A DNA stretch of 64,000 bases, taken from positions 24,643 to 88,642 of the forward strand of contig JBJHCZ010000010.1 of assembly GCA_050486285.1 (NCBI GenBank), read 5' to 3'. The stretch is from JAITWN01 sp050486285. Lineage in GTDB: Bacteria; Pseudomonadota; Gammaproteobacteria; SZUA-140. Both the position numbers and the translations under genes were made by a program. Below, one piece after another: positions 55,982-64,000 of the stretch; position 1 is the first letter of the stretch; the number at the start of each line of letters is the position of its first letter. The notes under the pieces were generated by a model, which was not told where the DNA came from, did no database searches, and saw only the letters and a list, made by a program, of their open reading frames with translations.

Positions 55982-56186
55982 CGGATCCCCGTCCCGGCAG
56001 CGGTTAAAATTCGAGCGATCGTCCCCATCTTCTTGTAATCAGGCGTCCGGCGTTGGCGTGCGCCGCCGATGATAGCACAGGCCGTCGCCGCAGCGGCGCG
56101 CTCGGACAGGCGCCGATGCCGGGCTGCGCGGAAATCAGTTAAGATATCCCTTTTCTCCGGCCGCGGGCCGGTTTTCCGGATCAGTC

Positions 56187-57587
56187 ATGGCAAGCACCCT
56201 CTACGACAAGCTCTGGGATGCCCACGTCGTTCAGCAGAACGACGACGGCACCTGTCTGCTCTACATCGACCGGCACCTCGTCCACGAGGTGACCTCGCCG
56301 CAGGCCTTCGAGGGCCTGCGCCTGGCCGGCCGCCCGGTCTGGCGCGTCGACTCGATCCTCGCGGTGCCCGACCACAATGTGCCGACGACCGATCGCGCTG
56401 CCGGCATTGCCGATCCGGTGTCGCGGCTCCAGGTCGAGACCCTCGATGAAAACTGCCGGAGCTTCGGGCTGACCGAGTTCGGGCTCGACGATCCGCGCCA
56501 GGGCATCGTCCATGTGATCGGTCCGGAGTCCGGCGCGACGCTGCCCGGCATGACCGTGGTCTGCGGCGATTCGCATACCTCGACGCACGGCGCCTTCGGC
56601 GCGCTGGCCTTCGGCATCGGCACCTCCGAGGTCGAGCATGTGCTCGCGACCCAGTGCCTGGTGCAGCAGAAGTCGCGCAATATGCTCGTGCGCATCGACG
56701 GCCGCGCCGCCCCCGGCGTCAGCGCGAAGGATCTCACGCTCGCGGTGATCGGCCGCATCGGCACCGCCGGCGGCACCGGGTACGCGATCGAATACGCCGG
56801 CGCCGCAGTCGCCGCGCTGTCGATGGAAGGCCGCATGACGCTGTGCAACATGGCGATCGAGGCCGGCGCCCGCGCCGGCATGGTCGCGGTCGACGACACG
56901 ACGATCGAATACCTGCGCGGCCGGCCGTGGGCGCCGTCCGGCGCGCTGTGGGAGCGCGCGGTCGCGGCGTGGCGCGAGCTGAAGAGCGATCCCGGCGCGC
57001 ATTTCGACGAAGTCGTCGTCATCGACGCGGCGGAGATCCGACCGCAGGTGTCCTGGGGCACATCGCCGGAGATGGTCGCGCCGGTGGACGGCCGCGTGCC
57101 GCGGCCTGAGGAGTTTGCCGATCCGGTCAAGCGTCGCGGCGCCGAGCGCGCGCTCGAATACATGGGGCTCGAGGCCGGCATGCCGATCCGCGACATCCGT
57201 CCCGACAAGGTCTTCATCGGCTCGTGCACGAACTCGCGCATCGAGGACCTGCGTGCCGCCGCCGCGGTCGTCCGGGGGCGCCATATCGCGCCGAGCATCC
57301 GCCTCGCGATGGTCGTGCCGGGCTCCGGCCTCGTCAAGCGCCAGGCCGAGGCCGAGGGGCTCGACCGCATCTTCACCGAGGCCGGCTTCGAGTGGCGCGA
57401 GCCCGGCTGTTCGATGTGCCTGGCGATGAATGCCGACCGGCTCGAACCGGGCGAGCGCTGCGCGTCGACGTCGAACCGCAATTTCGAGGGGCGGCAGGGC
57501 GCCGGCGGGCGCACCCATCTGGTCAGCCCGACGCTCGCCGCGGCGGCGGCGATCGCCGGCCATTTCGTCACGCCCGAAGAACTGTGA
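56187..57587 (+). CDS. leuC: 3-isopropylmalate dehydratase large subunit
   Basis: With LeuD isomerises 2- to 3-isopropylmalate in leucine synthesis. A 466-residue aconitase-family protein. The cluster-ligand cysteines lie in IGSCTNSRIEDLR and GCSMCLAMN, with the third near ATQCLVQQ. VVCGDSHTSTHGAFG and SNRNFEGRQG are typical. leuD follows after 18 bases. leuA is not in the window. Confidence 0.97.
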   Translation: MASTLYDKLWDAHVVQQNDDGTCLLYIDRHLVHEVTSPQAFEGLRLAGRPVWRVDSILAVPDHNVPTTDRAAGIADPVSRLQVETLDENCRSFGLTEFGLDDPRQGIVHVIGPESGATLPGMTVVCGDSHTSTHGAFGALAFGIGTSEVEHVLATQCLVQQKSRNMLVRIDGRAAPGVSAKDLTLAVIGRIGTAGGTGYAIEYAGAAVAALSMEGRMTLCNMAIEAGARAGMVAVDDTTIEYLRGRPWAPSGALWERAVAAWRELKSDPGAHFDEVVVIDAAEIRPQVSWGTSPEMVAPVDGRVPRPEEFADPVKRRGAERALEYMGLEAGMPIRDIRPDKVFIGSCTNSRIEDLRAAAAVVRGRHIAPSIRLAMVVPGSGLVKRQAEAEGLDRIFTEAGFEWREPGCSMCLAMNADRLEPGERCASTSNRNFEGRQGAGGRTHLVSPTLAAAAAIAGHFVTPEEL

Positions 57588-57605
57588 GCGCAAGCGGACA
57601 AGTCC

Positions 57606-58259
57606 ATGGAAAAATTTGAAACCCTCGACGGCCTCGCCGTTCCGCTCGATCGCGCGAACGTCGATACCGACGCGATCATCCCCAAGCAGTACCTGAAGTC
57701 GATCAGGCGCAGCGGCTTCGGCCCGAACCTGTTCGACGACTGGCGCTGGCTCGATCCCGGCGAACCGGACGGCGACCATAGCCGGCGCCGCCCGAATCCG
57801 GAGTTCGTGCTGAACCGGCCGCGTTACCGCGGCGCGACGATCCTGCTCGCGCGCGACAACTTCGGCTGCGGCTCCTCGCGCGAGCACGCGGTGTGGGCGC
57901 TCGCCGACTACGGCATTCGCGCGGTCATCGCGCCGAGCTATGCCGACATCTTCTTCAACAACTGCTTCAAGAACGGCGTGCTGCCGATCGTGCTGCCGGC
58001 CGCCGCGGTCGACCGCCTGTTCGCCGCGGTCGAGGCGACGCCCGGCTATCGCCTGCGCATCGACTTGCCGGCGCAGACGGTCACGACCCCGGACGACCAG
58101 GCGATCGCCTTCGACATCGAGCCCTACCGCAAGGACCGGCTGCTGCAGGGCCTCGACGAGATCGGCGTCACGCTGACGCAGCGCGACCGGATCCTCGCCT
58201 ACGAGGAACGCCGACGCCGCGAGGCGCCCTGGCTGTTCGGCGCGGAGACGCGGTCATGA
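57606..58259 (+). CDS. leuD: 3-isopropylmalate dehydratase small subunit
   Basis: A 217-residue partner of LeuC. DRANVDTDAIIPKQYLKSIRR at the start, the active-site loop NFGCGSSREHAVWALADYGI, and FFNNCFKNGVLPIVL are standard. The stop overlaps the leuB ATG by four bases (ATGA), so LeuD and LeuB are coupled. Confidence 0.97.
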   Translation: MEKFETLDGLAVPLDRANVDTDAIIPKQYLKSIRRSGFGPNLFDDWRWLDPGEPDGDHSRRRPNPEFVLNRPRYRGATILLARDNFGCGSSREHAVWALADYGIRAVIAPSYADIFFNNCFKNGVLPIVLPAAAVDRLFAAVEATPGYRLRIDLPAQTVTTPDDQAIAFDIEPYRKDRLLQGLDEIGVTLTQRDRILAYEERRRREAPWLFGAETRS

Positions 58260-59335
58260 GCGTGAAGAAGCTCCTCGTCCTGCCGGGCGACGGCATCGGC
58301 CCCGAGATCGTCGCCGCCGCGCTCGGCGTCCTCGATCGCCTGCGGCGCGACTTCGGCCTGCGCGTCGAGGTCGGTCAGGCCCTGGTCGGCGGCGCCGCGA
58401 TCGACGCCACCGGCGTGCCGCTGCCCGACGAGACCCTGAAGCTTGCCCGCGGCGCCGATGCGGTCCTGCTCGGGGCGGTCGGCGGACCGAAGTGGGATGG
58501 CCTCGATCCGGCGCTGCGTCCCGAAAAGGGCCTGCTCGGCCTGCGCGCCGGTCTCGACCTGTTCGCGAACCTGCGCCCGGCACAGCTGTTTCCGCAGCTC
58601 GCCGAGGCCTCGTCGCTGAAGCCCGAGCTGGTCGCCGGCCTCGATCTGATGATCGTCCGCGAGCTGACCGGCGACATCTACTTCGGCCAGCCGCGCGGCA
58701 TCCGCACGTTGGCCAACGGCGAGCGCGAGGGCTACAACACGATGACCTATCGCGAATCGGAGATCGAGCGCATCGGCCGCGTCGCCTTCGAGACCGCGAT
58801 GAAGCGCGACCGCCGCCTGTGCTCGGTCGACAAGGCCAATGTGCTCGAGACGACCCGCCTGTGGCGCGAGGTCATGAACCGGTTACATGCCGATTATCCC
58901 GAGGTCGAGCTCAGCCACATGTACGTCGACAATGCGGCGATGCAGCTGGTGCGCGCGCCCAAGCAGTTCGATGTCATGGTGACGACGAATATGTTCGGCG
59001 ACATCCTGTCGGACTGCGCGGCGATGCTGACCGGCTCGATCGGCATGCTGCCGTCGGCATCGCTGAATGCGGGCGGGCAGGGCATGTACGAACCGATCCA
59101 CGGCTCGGCGCCGGACATCGCCGGCCAGGGCATCGCGAATCCGATCGGCACGATCCTGTCGGTCGCGATGATGTTGCGTTATTCGCTGACTGAGCCGGCG
59201 CTCGCCGACAGGATCGAGCGCGCGGTCTCCGCGGTGCTCGATCAGGGCCTGCGCACCGGCGACATCCATACCGCCGGCATGCGTCGGGTCGGCACCGCGG
59301 AAATCGGCAATGCGATCGCGGCTGCGCTCGGCTGA
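58256..59335 (+). CDS. leuB: 3-isopropylmalate dehydrogenase
   Basis: Oxidative decarboxylation of 3-isopropylmalate to ketoisocaproate. The ATG at 58256 gives 359 residues. VLPGDGIGPEIVAAAL, LLGAVGGPKWD, RELTGDIYFGQPRG, the catalytic Tyr and Lys in NTMTYRESEIERI and VDKANVLETTRLWRE, and MFGDILSDCAAMLTGSIGMLPSASL are complete. asd follows after 36 bases. Confidence 0.97.
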   Translation: MSVKKLLVLPGDGIGPEIVAAALGVLDRLRRDFGLRVEVGQALVGGAAIDATGVPLPDETLKLARGADAVLLGAVGGPKWDGLDPALRPEKGLLGLRAGLDLFANLRPAQLFPQLAEASSLKPELVAGLDLMIVRELTGDIYFGQPRGIRTLANGEREGYNTMTYRESEIERIGRVAFETAMKRDRRLCSVDKANVLETTRLWREVMNRLHADYPEVELSHMYVDNAAMQLVRAPKQFDVMVTTNMFGDILSDCAAMLTGSIGMLPSASLNAGGQGMYEPIHGSAPDIAGQGIANPIGTILSVAMMLRYSLTEPALADRIERAVSAVLDQGLRTGDIHTAGMRRVGTAEIGNAIAAALG

Positions 59336-59371
59336 GCGCCGCCGCCGGGATTCACCAGGAGAAGACGGATC

Positions 59372-60400
59372 ATGAGCAGGAAAGTGAATGTGGCCGTCGT
59401 CGGTGCGACCGGCGCGGTCGGCGAGACGATGATTTCGGTGCTCGAGGAGCGCGAGTTTCCGGTCGGGACGCTGATTCCGCTCGCGAGCAGTCGCTCGGCG
59501 GGCAGTCGCGTCGCCTTTCGCGGCGAGCAGGTTCGCGTGCAGGAACTCGCGCAATTCGATTTCAAGGGCGTCGATATCGCGCTGTTTTCGGCCGGCGCGT
59601 CGGTGTCGCGCGAGCATGCGCCGCGCGCGGCCGCGGCCGGCTGCGTCGTCATCGACAATACCTCCGAGTTCCGTTATGACGACGACATCCCGCTGGTCGT
59701 GCCGGAGGTCAACCCCCGCGCGATCGCCGCTTATCGCAAGCGCGGCATCATCGCGAACCCGAACTGTTCGACGATCCAGATGGTCGTCGCGCTGAAGCCG
59801 ATCTACGACGCGGTCGGAATCGAGCGCATCAACATCTGCACCTACCAGGCGGTGTCCGGCACCGGCAAGGAGGCGATCGAGGAACTCGCGGTCCAGACCG
59901 CGGCGTTGCTGAACGGCAAGCCGGTCGAGCCGGTGGTCTACCCGCGCCAGATCGCGTTCAACGTATTGCCCGAAATCGACGTCTTCCAGGGCAACGGGTA
60001 TACCAAGGAAGAGATGAAAATCGTCTGGGAGACTAAAAAAATCCTCGAGGATGACGCTATCCTGATTAACCCGACGGCGGTCAGGGTCCCGGTGTTCTAC
60101 GGCCATTCCGAGGCCGTGCACATCGAGACCGGCCGGAAGATCACCGCGGACGAGGCCCGGGCCCTGCTCGAGCGCGCCCCCGGGGTCACCGTCATCGATG
60201 ATCGCAAGCCCGGCGGATATCCGACGGCCGTCACGGAAGCGGCGGGGCATGACCCGGTCTTCGTCGGCCGGATCCGGGAGGATATCTCCCACCCGCGCGG
60301 GCTGGATCTTTGGGTCGTCTCTGACAATGTACGCAAGGGCGCGGCGCTGAACAGCGTCCAGATCGCTGAAATCGTACTCAGGGACTACCTCGGGCGCTGA
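59372..60400 (+). CDS. asd: aspartate-semialdehyde dehydrogenase
   Basis: Reduces aspartyl phosphate to the semialdehyde for lysine, threonine and methionine synthesis. A 342-residue enzyme with NADP-binding VAVVGATGAVGETMISVLEERE, the catalytic Cys in IIANPNCSTIQMVVALKPI, and the substrate motif RVPVFYGHSEAVHIET. AGGAGA precedes the ATG. It belongs with leuCDB upstream and fimV downstream as in Pseudomonas. Confidence 0.97.
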   Translation: MSRKVNVAVVGATGAVGETMISVLEEREFPVGTLIPLASSRSAGSRVAFRGEQVRVQELAQFDFKGVDIALFSAGASVSREHAPRAAAAGCVVIDNTSEFRYDDDIPLVVPEVNPRAIAAYRKRGIIANPNCSTIQMVVALKPIYDAVGIERINICTYQAVSGTGKEAIEELAVQTAALLNGKPVEPVVYPRQIAFNVLPEIDVFQGNGYTKEEMKIVWETKKILEDDAILINPTAVRVPVFYGHSEAVHIETGRKITADEARALLERAPGVTVIDDRKPGGYPTAVTEAAGHDPVFVGRIREDISHPRGLDLWVVSDNVRKGAALNSVQIAEIVLRDYLGR

Positions 60401-60537
60401 CCGCCGCCGTGCCTCCGGCGGGCGCCGGAAGGTTGGCAGAAGATTTGCATGGTAGCGCACGGATCTTGTGGCGGGGCCCTGCGATGATGCGGGCAGCCGC
60501 GCCATCGCGACGATAACGATCAAAGGGAGTCAGGACA

Positions 60538-63102
60538 TTGCTTAGATTGGCGAAGATATTGGCGGTCGTCCTCCTGCTGGCGCCAATCAGTGCCTCTCCG
60601 CTGGGCCTCGGCGATATCCGGCTCCAGTCCGCGCTGAATCAGCAGTTTGACGCCGAGATCGACCTGATCTCCCTCGGCCAGACCCGGATCGACGACATCA
60701 GCGTGCGGCTCGCCCCGCGCGAGGCCTTCGAACGCGCCGGCCTGGAACGCCCGCTGTTCCTGAGCCGCCTGCAATTCGACGTCGAACCCGGCCCCGGCAA
60801 TACCGCGAGCATCCGCATCCGCTCGGACCAGGCGGTCCGCGAACCCTTCCTGAATTTCCTCGTCGAGGTCAACTGGCCGAGCGGCCGCCTGCTGCGCGAA
60901 TATACCGTGCTGCTCGATCCGCCGCTGTTCCTCGACGAAACGCCGTCGGCGATCCAGGCCCCGGCCGTCTCTGCCGTCGAGGCGCCGGCGACCGCGACCG
61001 CCTCGCCGGTCCGCGAGGCCGCCCCGGCCGCCGCCGCGCCGCGCACAGTCCCCGGACGGCTCAGCGCATCGGTCGAGGTCACGCCGGATGGCGCCTGGAG
61101 TTACGGCCCGGTCCAGCAGTCCGATACGCTGTGGTCGATCGCGCAGCAGTTCCGCGGCGCCGACGAGTCGGTCACGACCGAACAGGTCATGATCGCCCTG
61201 TTACGCAACAACCCCGCGGCCTTCGACAACAACAACATCAACGAACTGCGCGCCGGTCATGTCCTGCGCCTCGACGACCCGTCGTCGATCGCGCTGATCA
61301 GCCGCGCCGAGGCCGTCGCCGAGGCCCGCCGCCAGTTCGCGCAGTGGCAGGATGCGAAGGGTCAGCGCGCCGATGCCGCCGGGGCCCGCCCGCTTGGCGG
61401 TGACGAAGGCAGCGCCACGACCGCCGGCAGTGTCGCAACTGCCACGGACAGCGGTCCGCGTCTGCGCCTGAGCGCGCCGGACGGCGCCGATGCCGAACGC
61501 TTCGCGATGAGCGATCTCGGCGAGGGCAGCGCTTCCACCGCCGCGGTCGTCAGCCGACTGCGTGAAGACCTCGTCTCCGCGCTCGAGATCTCCGAATCCG
61601 CGCGCCAGGAAAACCTCGAGCTGCGCCAGCGGCTCGCCGAACTCGAAGAACAGATCACGTCGATGCAGCGCCTGCTGAGCCTGCAGGACGATACGATGGC
61701 CGCGCTCCAGGCCGGTGTCGCCGCCGACGCCGTGGCGCCGGCGCCATTGCCGGAGACGGTCGAGACGCCGGTCGCCGAGGCCGCGGTCACGCCGGCGGAA
61801 GGCGTCGAGCCCGCACAGACCACGCCAGTCCAGCCCGCGCCGCCTGTCGCGGCCGCCCCGGCAATGTTCCCGGAGATCTCGAGCCTGATCGATACGGTCC
61901 TCGAGGATCCGATGATGCTCGGCGCAGCGGCATTCCTGCTGCTGATGTTCGCGACGCTCGGATGGCTGATCGTGCGCCGCCGCCAGATGGCCGGCGCGGC
62001 GCTGGATGAGTTGGCCCCGGCGCCCGCGGTCGAGACCCCGAGGGCCGCCGCCGCGCCCGCGAAGACGGTCTCCACCGCCGCCGCGGCGTCGACCGCTGCC
62101 GTGGTCCCGGATGCCCTCGATGACGCGATCGCGGAGGCCTCCGACGATGCCAGCCTCGATCTGATGCAGGCCGAGGAAGACGAAATCGATATCCTCGCCG
62201 AGGCCGACGTCTATCTCGCCTATCGCCGTTTCGACAAGGCCGAGGAACTGCTGCGTGACGCGATCGCCGCCGAGCCCGGGCGCGAGGATCTGGTGCTGAA
62301 GCTGTTCGAGGTGCATGCCGCGAGCGGCAACAGCGCGGCCTTCATCAAGGAGGCCGAGAGCGTACAGGCCAGGTTGAATCCCGGCGACGAGGCAATGTGG
62401 GACAGGATCGTCGCGATGGGCAAGCGGGTCGCGCCCGGTCATGCGCTGTTCGCGGCCACCGCGGCGGCCGCGACCGTTGCGCAGGCGCAGGCTGTCGCCG
62501 ACATCGAACTCGATTTCAACGCCGACATGGACCTGTCGGAGGCGAGCCCTGATTTCACGCAGGAGGGATCCGAAGCCGGGTTCGCGGACTTGGGCGCCGA
62601 TATGGCGGTGCCGATGGAAGGTCTTGCCGATCTCGACATGACCCTCAACGACGAGACGCTGGCGAAGCTCGAGACCGGCAGCGATGCCTTCGGGGAGACC
62701 GCGGAGGATGACGCGGCGCTCGTGGCCGACAACGGCGAGGCCGGCAGGGTGAGCACAGGACTGTCACGGGCGGACGATGCCGTCGCCCCCGGCGAGTCCG
62801 CCGATGATGAACTCGAGAAGCAACTGCTCGCGGCCGGCGCCGGCGAGGGCAGCGACGTCGACTGGTTGTCAGAGATCGGCAGCGATCTCGACTTCGCCGA
62901 CATGGACGGCGACGAGGCCGGCGGCGACTTCAGCGGCCTGATCTCGGGCGAGGACGAGGTCGGCACCAAGCTCGATCTCGCCCGCGCTTATATCGATATG
63001 GGCGACCAGGACAGCGCCCGCAGCATCCTCAACGAGGTCACCACGGAGGGCAACGAGGCCCAGCAGCGCGAGGCCAATGACCTGATACGCCGGATCGGTT
63101 AA
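60538..63102 (+). CDS. fimV: FimV/HubP family polar peptidoglycan-binding protein
   Basis: An 854-residue protein from TTG 60538, with AGGGAG 8 bases upstream. The signal peptide ends near residue 20. The FimV N-terminal domain (GLGDIRLQSALNQQFDAEIDL) is followed by a LysM-type domain (SDTLWSIAQQFRG...NNNINELRAGHVLRL, about 198-241) and a coiled coil (about 345-392). One membrane helix lies near 458-478. A long acidic cytoplasmic region with TPR-like repeats ends in EDEVGTKLDLARAYIDMGDQDSARSILNEV. It organises cell poles, type IV pili and flagella in relatives. Confidence 0.94.
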   Translation: MLRLAKILAVVLLLAPISASPLGLGDIRLQSALNQQFDAEIDLISLGQTRIDDISVRLAPREAFERAGLERPLFLSRLQFDVEPGPGNTASIRIRSDQAVREPFLNFLVEVNWPSGRLLREYTVLLDPPLFLDETPSAIQAPAVSAVEAPATATASPVREAAPAAAAPRTVPGRLSASVEVTPDGAWSYGPVQQSDTLWSIAQQFRGADESVTTEQVMIALLRNNPAAFDNNNINELRAGHVLRLDDPSSIALISRAEAVAEARRQFAQWQDAKGQRADAAGARPLGGDEGSATTAGSVATATDSGPRLRLSAPDGADAERFAMSDLGEGSASTAAVVSRLREDLVSALEISESARQENLELRQRLAELEEQITSMQRLLSLQDDTMAALQAGVAADAVAPAPLPETVETPVAEAAVTPAEGVEPAQTTPVQPAPPVAAAPAMFPEISSLIDTVLEDPMMLGAAAFLLLMFATLGWLIVRRRQMAGAALDELAPAPAVETPRAAAAPAKTVSTAAAASTAAVVPDALDDAIAEASDDASLDLMQAEEDEIDILAEADVYLAYRRFDKAEELLRDAIAAEPGREDLVLKLFEVHAASGNSAAFIKEAESVQARLNPGDEAMWDRIVAMGKRVAPGHALFAATAAAATVAQAQAVADIELDFNADMDLSEASPDFTQEGSEAGFADLGADMAVPMEGLADLDMTLNDETLAKLETGSDAFGETAEDDAALVADNGEAGRVSTGLSRADDAVAPGESADDELEKQLLAAGAGEGSDVDWLSEIGSDLDFADMDGDEAGGDFSGLISGEDEVGTKLDLARAYIDMGDQDSARSILNEVTTEGNEAQQREANDLIRRIG

Positions 63103-63133
63103 ACTCTTCGGGAAATCCGAAGGCCGGTATACA

Positions 63134-63172
63134 GAGCCCCGGCAGCGGTCGCTGCCGGGGCTCTTCGTTTTT
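63134..63172 (+). terminator. rho-independent terminator of fimV
   Basis: A 13-bp stem GAGCCCCGGCAGC/GCTGCCGGGGCTC with a four-base loop is followed by TTCGTTTTT. It lies 31 bases after the fimV stop and ends shortly before the next gene, so the EcfT-like gene needs its own promoter or read-through. Confidence 0.9.
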
Positions 63173-63184
63173 GCGGGCGCGCCC

Positions 63185-63886
63185 ATGCATCCTCTGATAC
63201 GCGTAGTCTGTTTCCTGATCTTCGCAGCGTGGCTGGCCTGGGGCGATCTCCAGCGCCTGCTGTTCGGGGCGCTGCTGCTCGCCGTCGTCCATGCGCTGGT
63301 TGCGCCGGCGGCGATCGTCGCTGCGGGCAACATGATCCTCCGCCTGCGCTGGTTTCTGCTTTCCCTGCTCGTGGTCTACGGCTGGTTCACGCCGGGACGG
63401 GCACTCGGCCCGGCCTCGGCGGCGGGGGCGTCGTGGCTGCCGACCGCCGAGGGACTCGCCGAAGGCCTGCTGCGCTGCGCGGCGCTCGCGCTGATCGTGG
63501 TCGCGGTCAATCTGCTGTTGCGCACGACCGGACGCGAACAGTTGCTCGGGGCGATCCATGGGCTGGCCCGGCCGCTCGCGCCGCTGGGGCTGTCGCGCGA
63601 GCGGCTGGCGCTGCGCATGACGCTGGTCATGGAGGCGGTGGGCGAGGTGCGCCGCCTCGTCGCCGAGTCCCTCGCGAAGCGCGGGGACGACGAGCGCGGC
63701 GCGCGGGCGGGCGGGCGATTCGCCGCGACGGTGATGCAGCGGGTCATCGACGACGCCGACCGGCGCCCGCTCGATTCGGTGCAGATTCTCCTCGATGCCC
63801 CGCCGCACTGGCTGCAGTGGAGCCTGCCTGTACTGCTGTGGGCGGCGTTCTATATGATCGGGGTCATCTGGGGGGGCTGGCACTAG
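63185..63886 (+). CDS. CbiQ/EcfT-like transmembrane protein
   Basis: A 233-residue protein with about five membrane helices. It ends in a cytoplasmic segment containing the Ala-Arg-Gly-like coupling stretch SLAKRGDDERGARAGGRF and a final helix (WLQWSLPVLLWAAFYMIGVIWGG). The pattern resembles the T component of energy-coupling factor transporters, though matches to the family motifs are partial. No ECF ATPase or substrate-binding S component lies beside it in the window. Confidence 0.6.
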   Translation: MHPLIRVVCFLIFAAWLAWGDLQRLLFGALLLAVVHALVAPAAIVAAGNMILRLRWFLLSLLVVYGWFTPGRALGPASAAGASWLPTAEGLAEGLLRCAALALIVVAVNLLLRTTGREQLLGAIHGLARPLAPLGLSRERLALRMTLVMEAVGEVRRLVAESLAKRGDDERGARAGGRFAATVMQRVIDDADRRPLDSVQILLDAPPHWLQWSLPVLLWAAFYMIGVIWGGWH

Positions 63887-63908
63887 CGGTCTGCCGATCG
63901 GACCCGGC

Positions 63909-64000
63909 TGGTTTGCGCAGCGAAGTCAAGCGCAGCCTCGCCGGAGCCCGAAGGGTGCCGCGAAGCGGCAGCGAGGCGAGCCATTCGCGGAGCAAACCCT
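63909..64000. repeat. hairpin repeat, family A copy 2 (runs off the window)
   Basis: The 76-bp core at 63917-63992 matches the copy at 21781-21856 at 75 of 76 positions, including the inner hairpin TGCCGC-GAA-GCGGCA (63956-63970). The arms are different from copy 1: GGTTTGC (63910-63916) pairs with GCAAACC (63992-63998), then two mismatches follow and the window ends. Whether longer arms exist cannot be judged. Confidence 0.75.

Noticed and set aside
63134..63172. fimV-downstream hairpin as another member of the variable-arm repeats
   Set aside because: It is a simple 13-bp stem with a four-base loop and a T-run, an ordinary intrinsic terminator with no core.

Overview
This window is a GC-rich stretch of a gammaproteobacterial chromosome. 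The gene orders pepA-holC-valS next to lptF-lptG, truA-trpF...accD-folC-dedD-cvpA-purF-metZ, and leuC-leuD-leuB-asd-fimV are all familiar from Pseudomonas and purple-sulfur-type Gammaproteobacteria. PEP carboxylase, glycogen synthase, a beta-carbonic anhydrase and an NADPH-producing zwf/gnd/pgi block would suit a Chromatiales-like organism, but the species cannot be named from the sequence alone.

Layout. 0-4 kb: end of an FKBP isomerase, a diguanylate cyclase, a small membrane protein and prfC. 4.36-6.2 kb: a small AT-richer island built as two integron gene cassettes, one with an unknown 345-aa gene and one with a higBA toxin-antitoxin pair. Each ends in a recognisable attC site, and no integrase gene lies in the window. 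A frameshifted SRPBCC (AHSA1-like) remnant sits on its right. 6.6-16.7 kb: valS-holC-pepA facing lptF-lptG plus an outer-membrane-type protein, then small envelope proteins and tRNA-Glu(CUC). 16.8-21.7 kb: pcnB-folK-deoxynucleoside kinase-panB-panC and panD (RNA tailing, folate, pantothenate). 21.9-31.2 kb: ppc and glgA on minus, gnd-zwf-pgi on plus, and a carbonic anhydrase. 31.2-42.3 kb: truA-trpF-trpB-trpA-accD-folC-dedD-cvpA-purF-metZ-glycerate kinase. 42.4-44.1 kb: a PstS-like periplasmic protein and a porin. 44.1-48.2 kb: ppsA and pgm on minus. 48.3-53.3 kb: htpG, hemH, a small membrane protein, lpxH and a periplasmic cyclophilin. 53.4-60.4 kb: cysS, folD, leuC-leuD-leuB-asd. 60.5-64 kb: fimV and an EcfT-like membrane protein.

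The most unusual structures are not genes. Two families of intergenic repeats are present, each with a near-constant core. In three of the four copies the core is enclosed by perfect inverted arms of about 30-34 bp. The arm sequences are unrelated between copies. Family A is at 21746-21890 and near 63909-64000 (cores 75/76 identical, 42 kb apart; the second copy shows only 7 bp of visible arm pairing before the window ends). Family B is at 32749-32859 and 54934-55049 (shared loop sequence with a covarying inner stem). A constant core with private palindromic arms does not look like an ordinary MITE, a REP element or a terminator, and is the best candidate here for something undescribed. The integron-cassette island is the second main point of interest.
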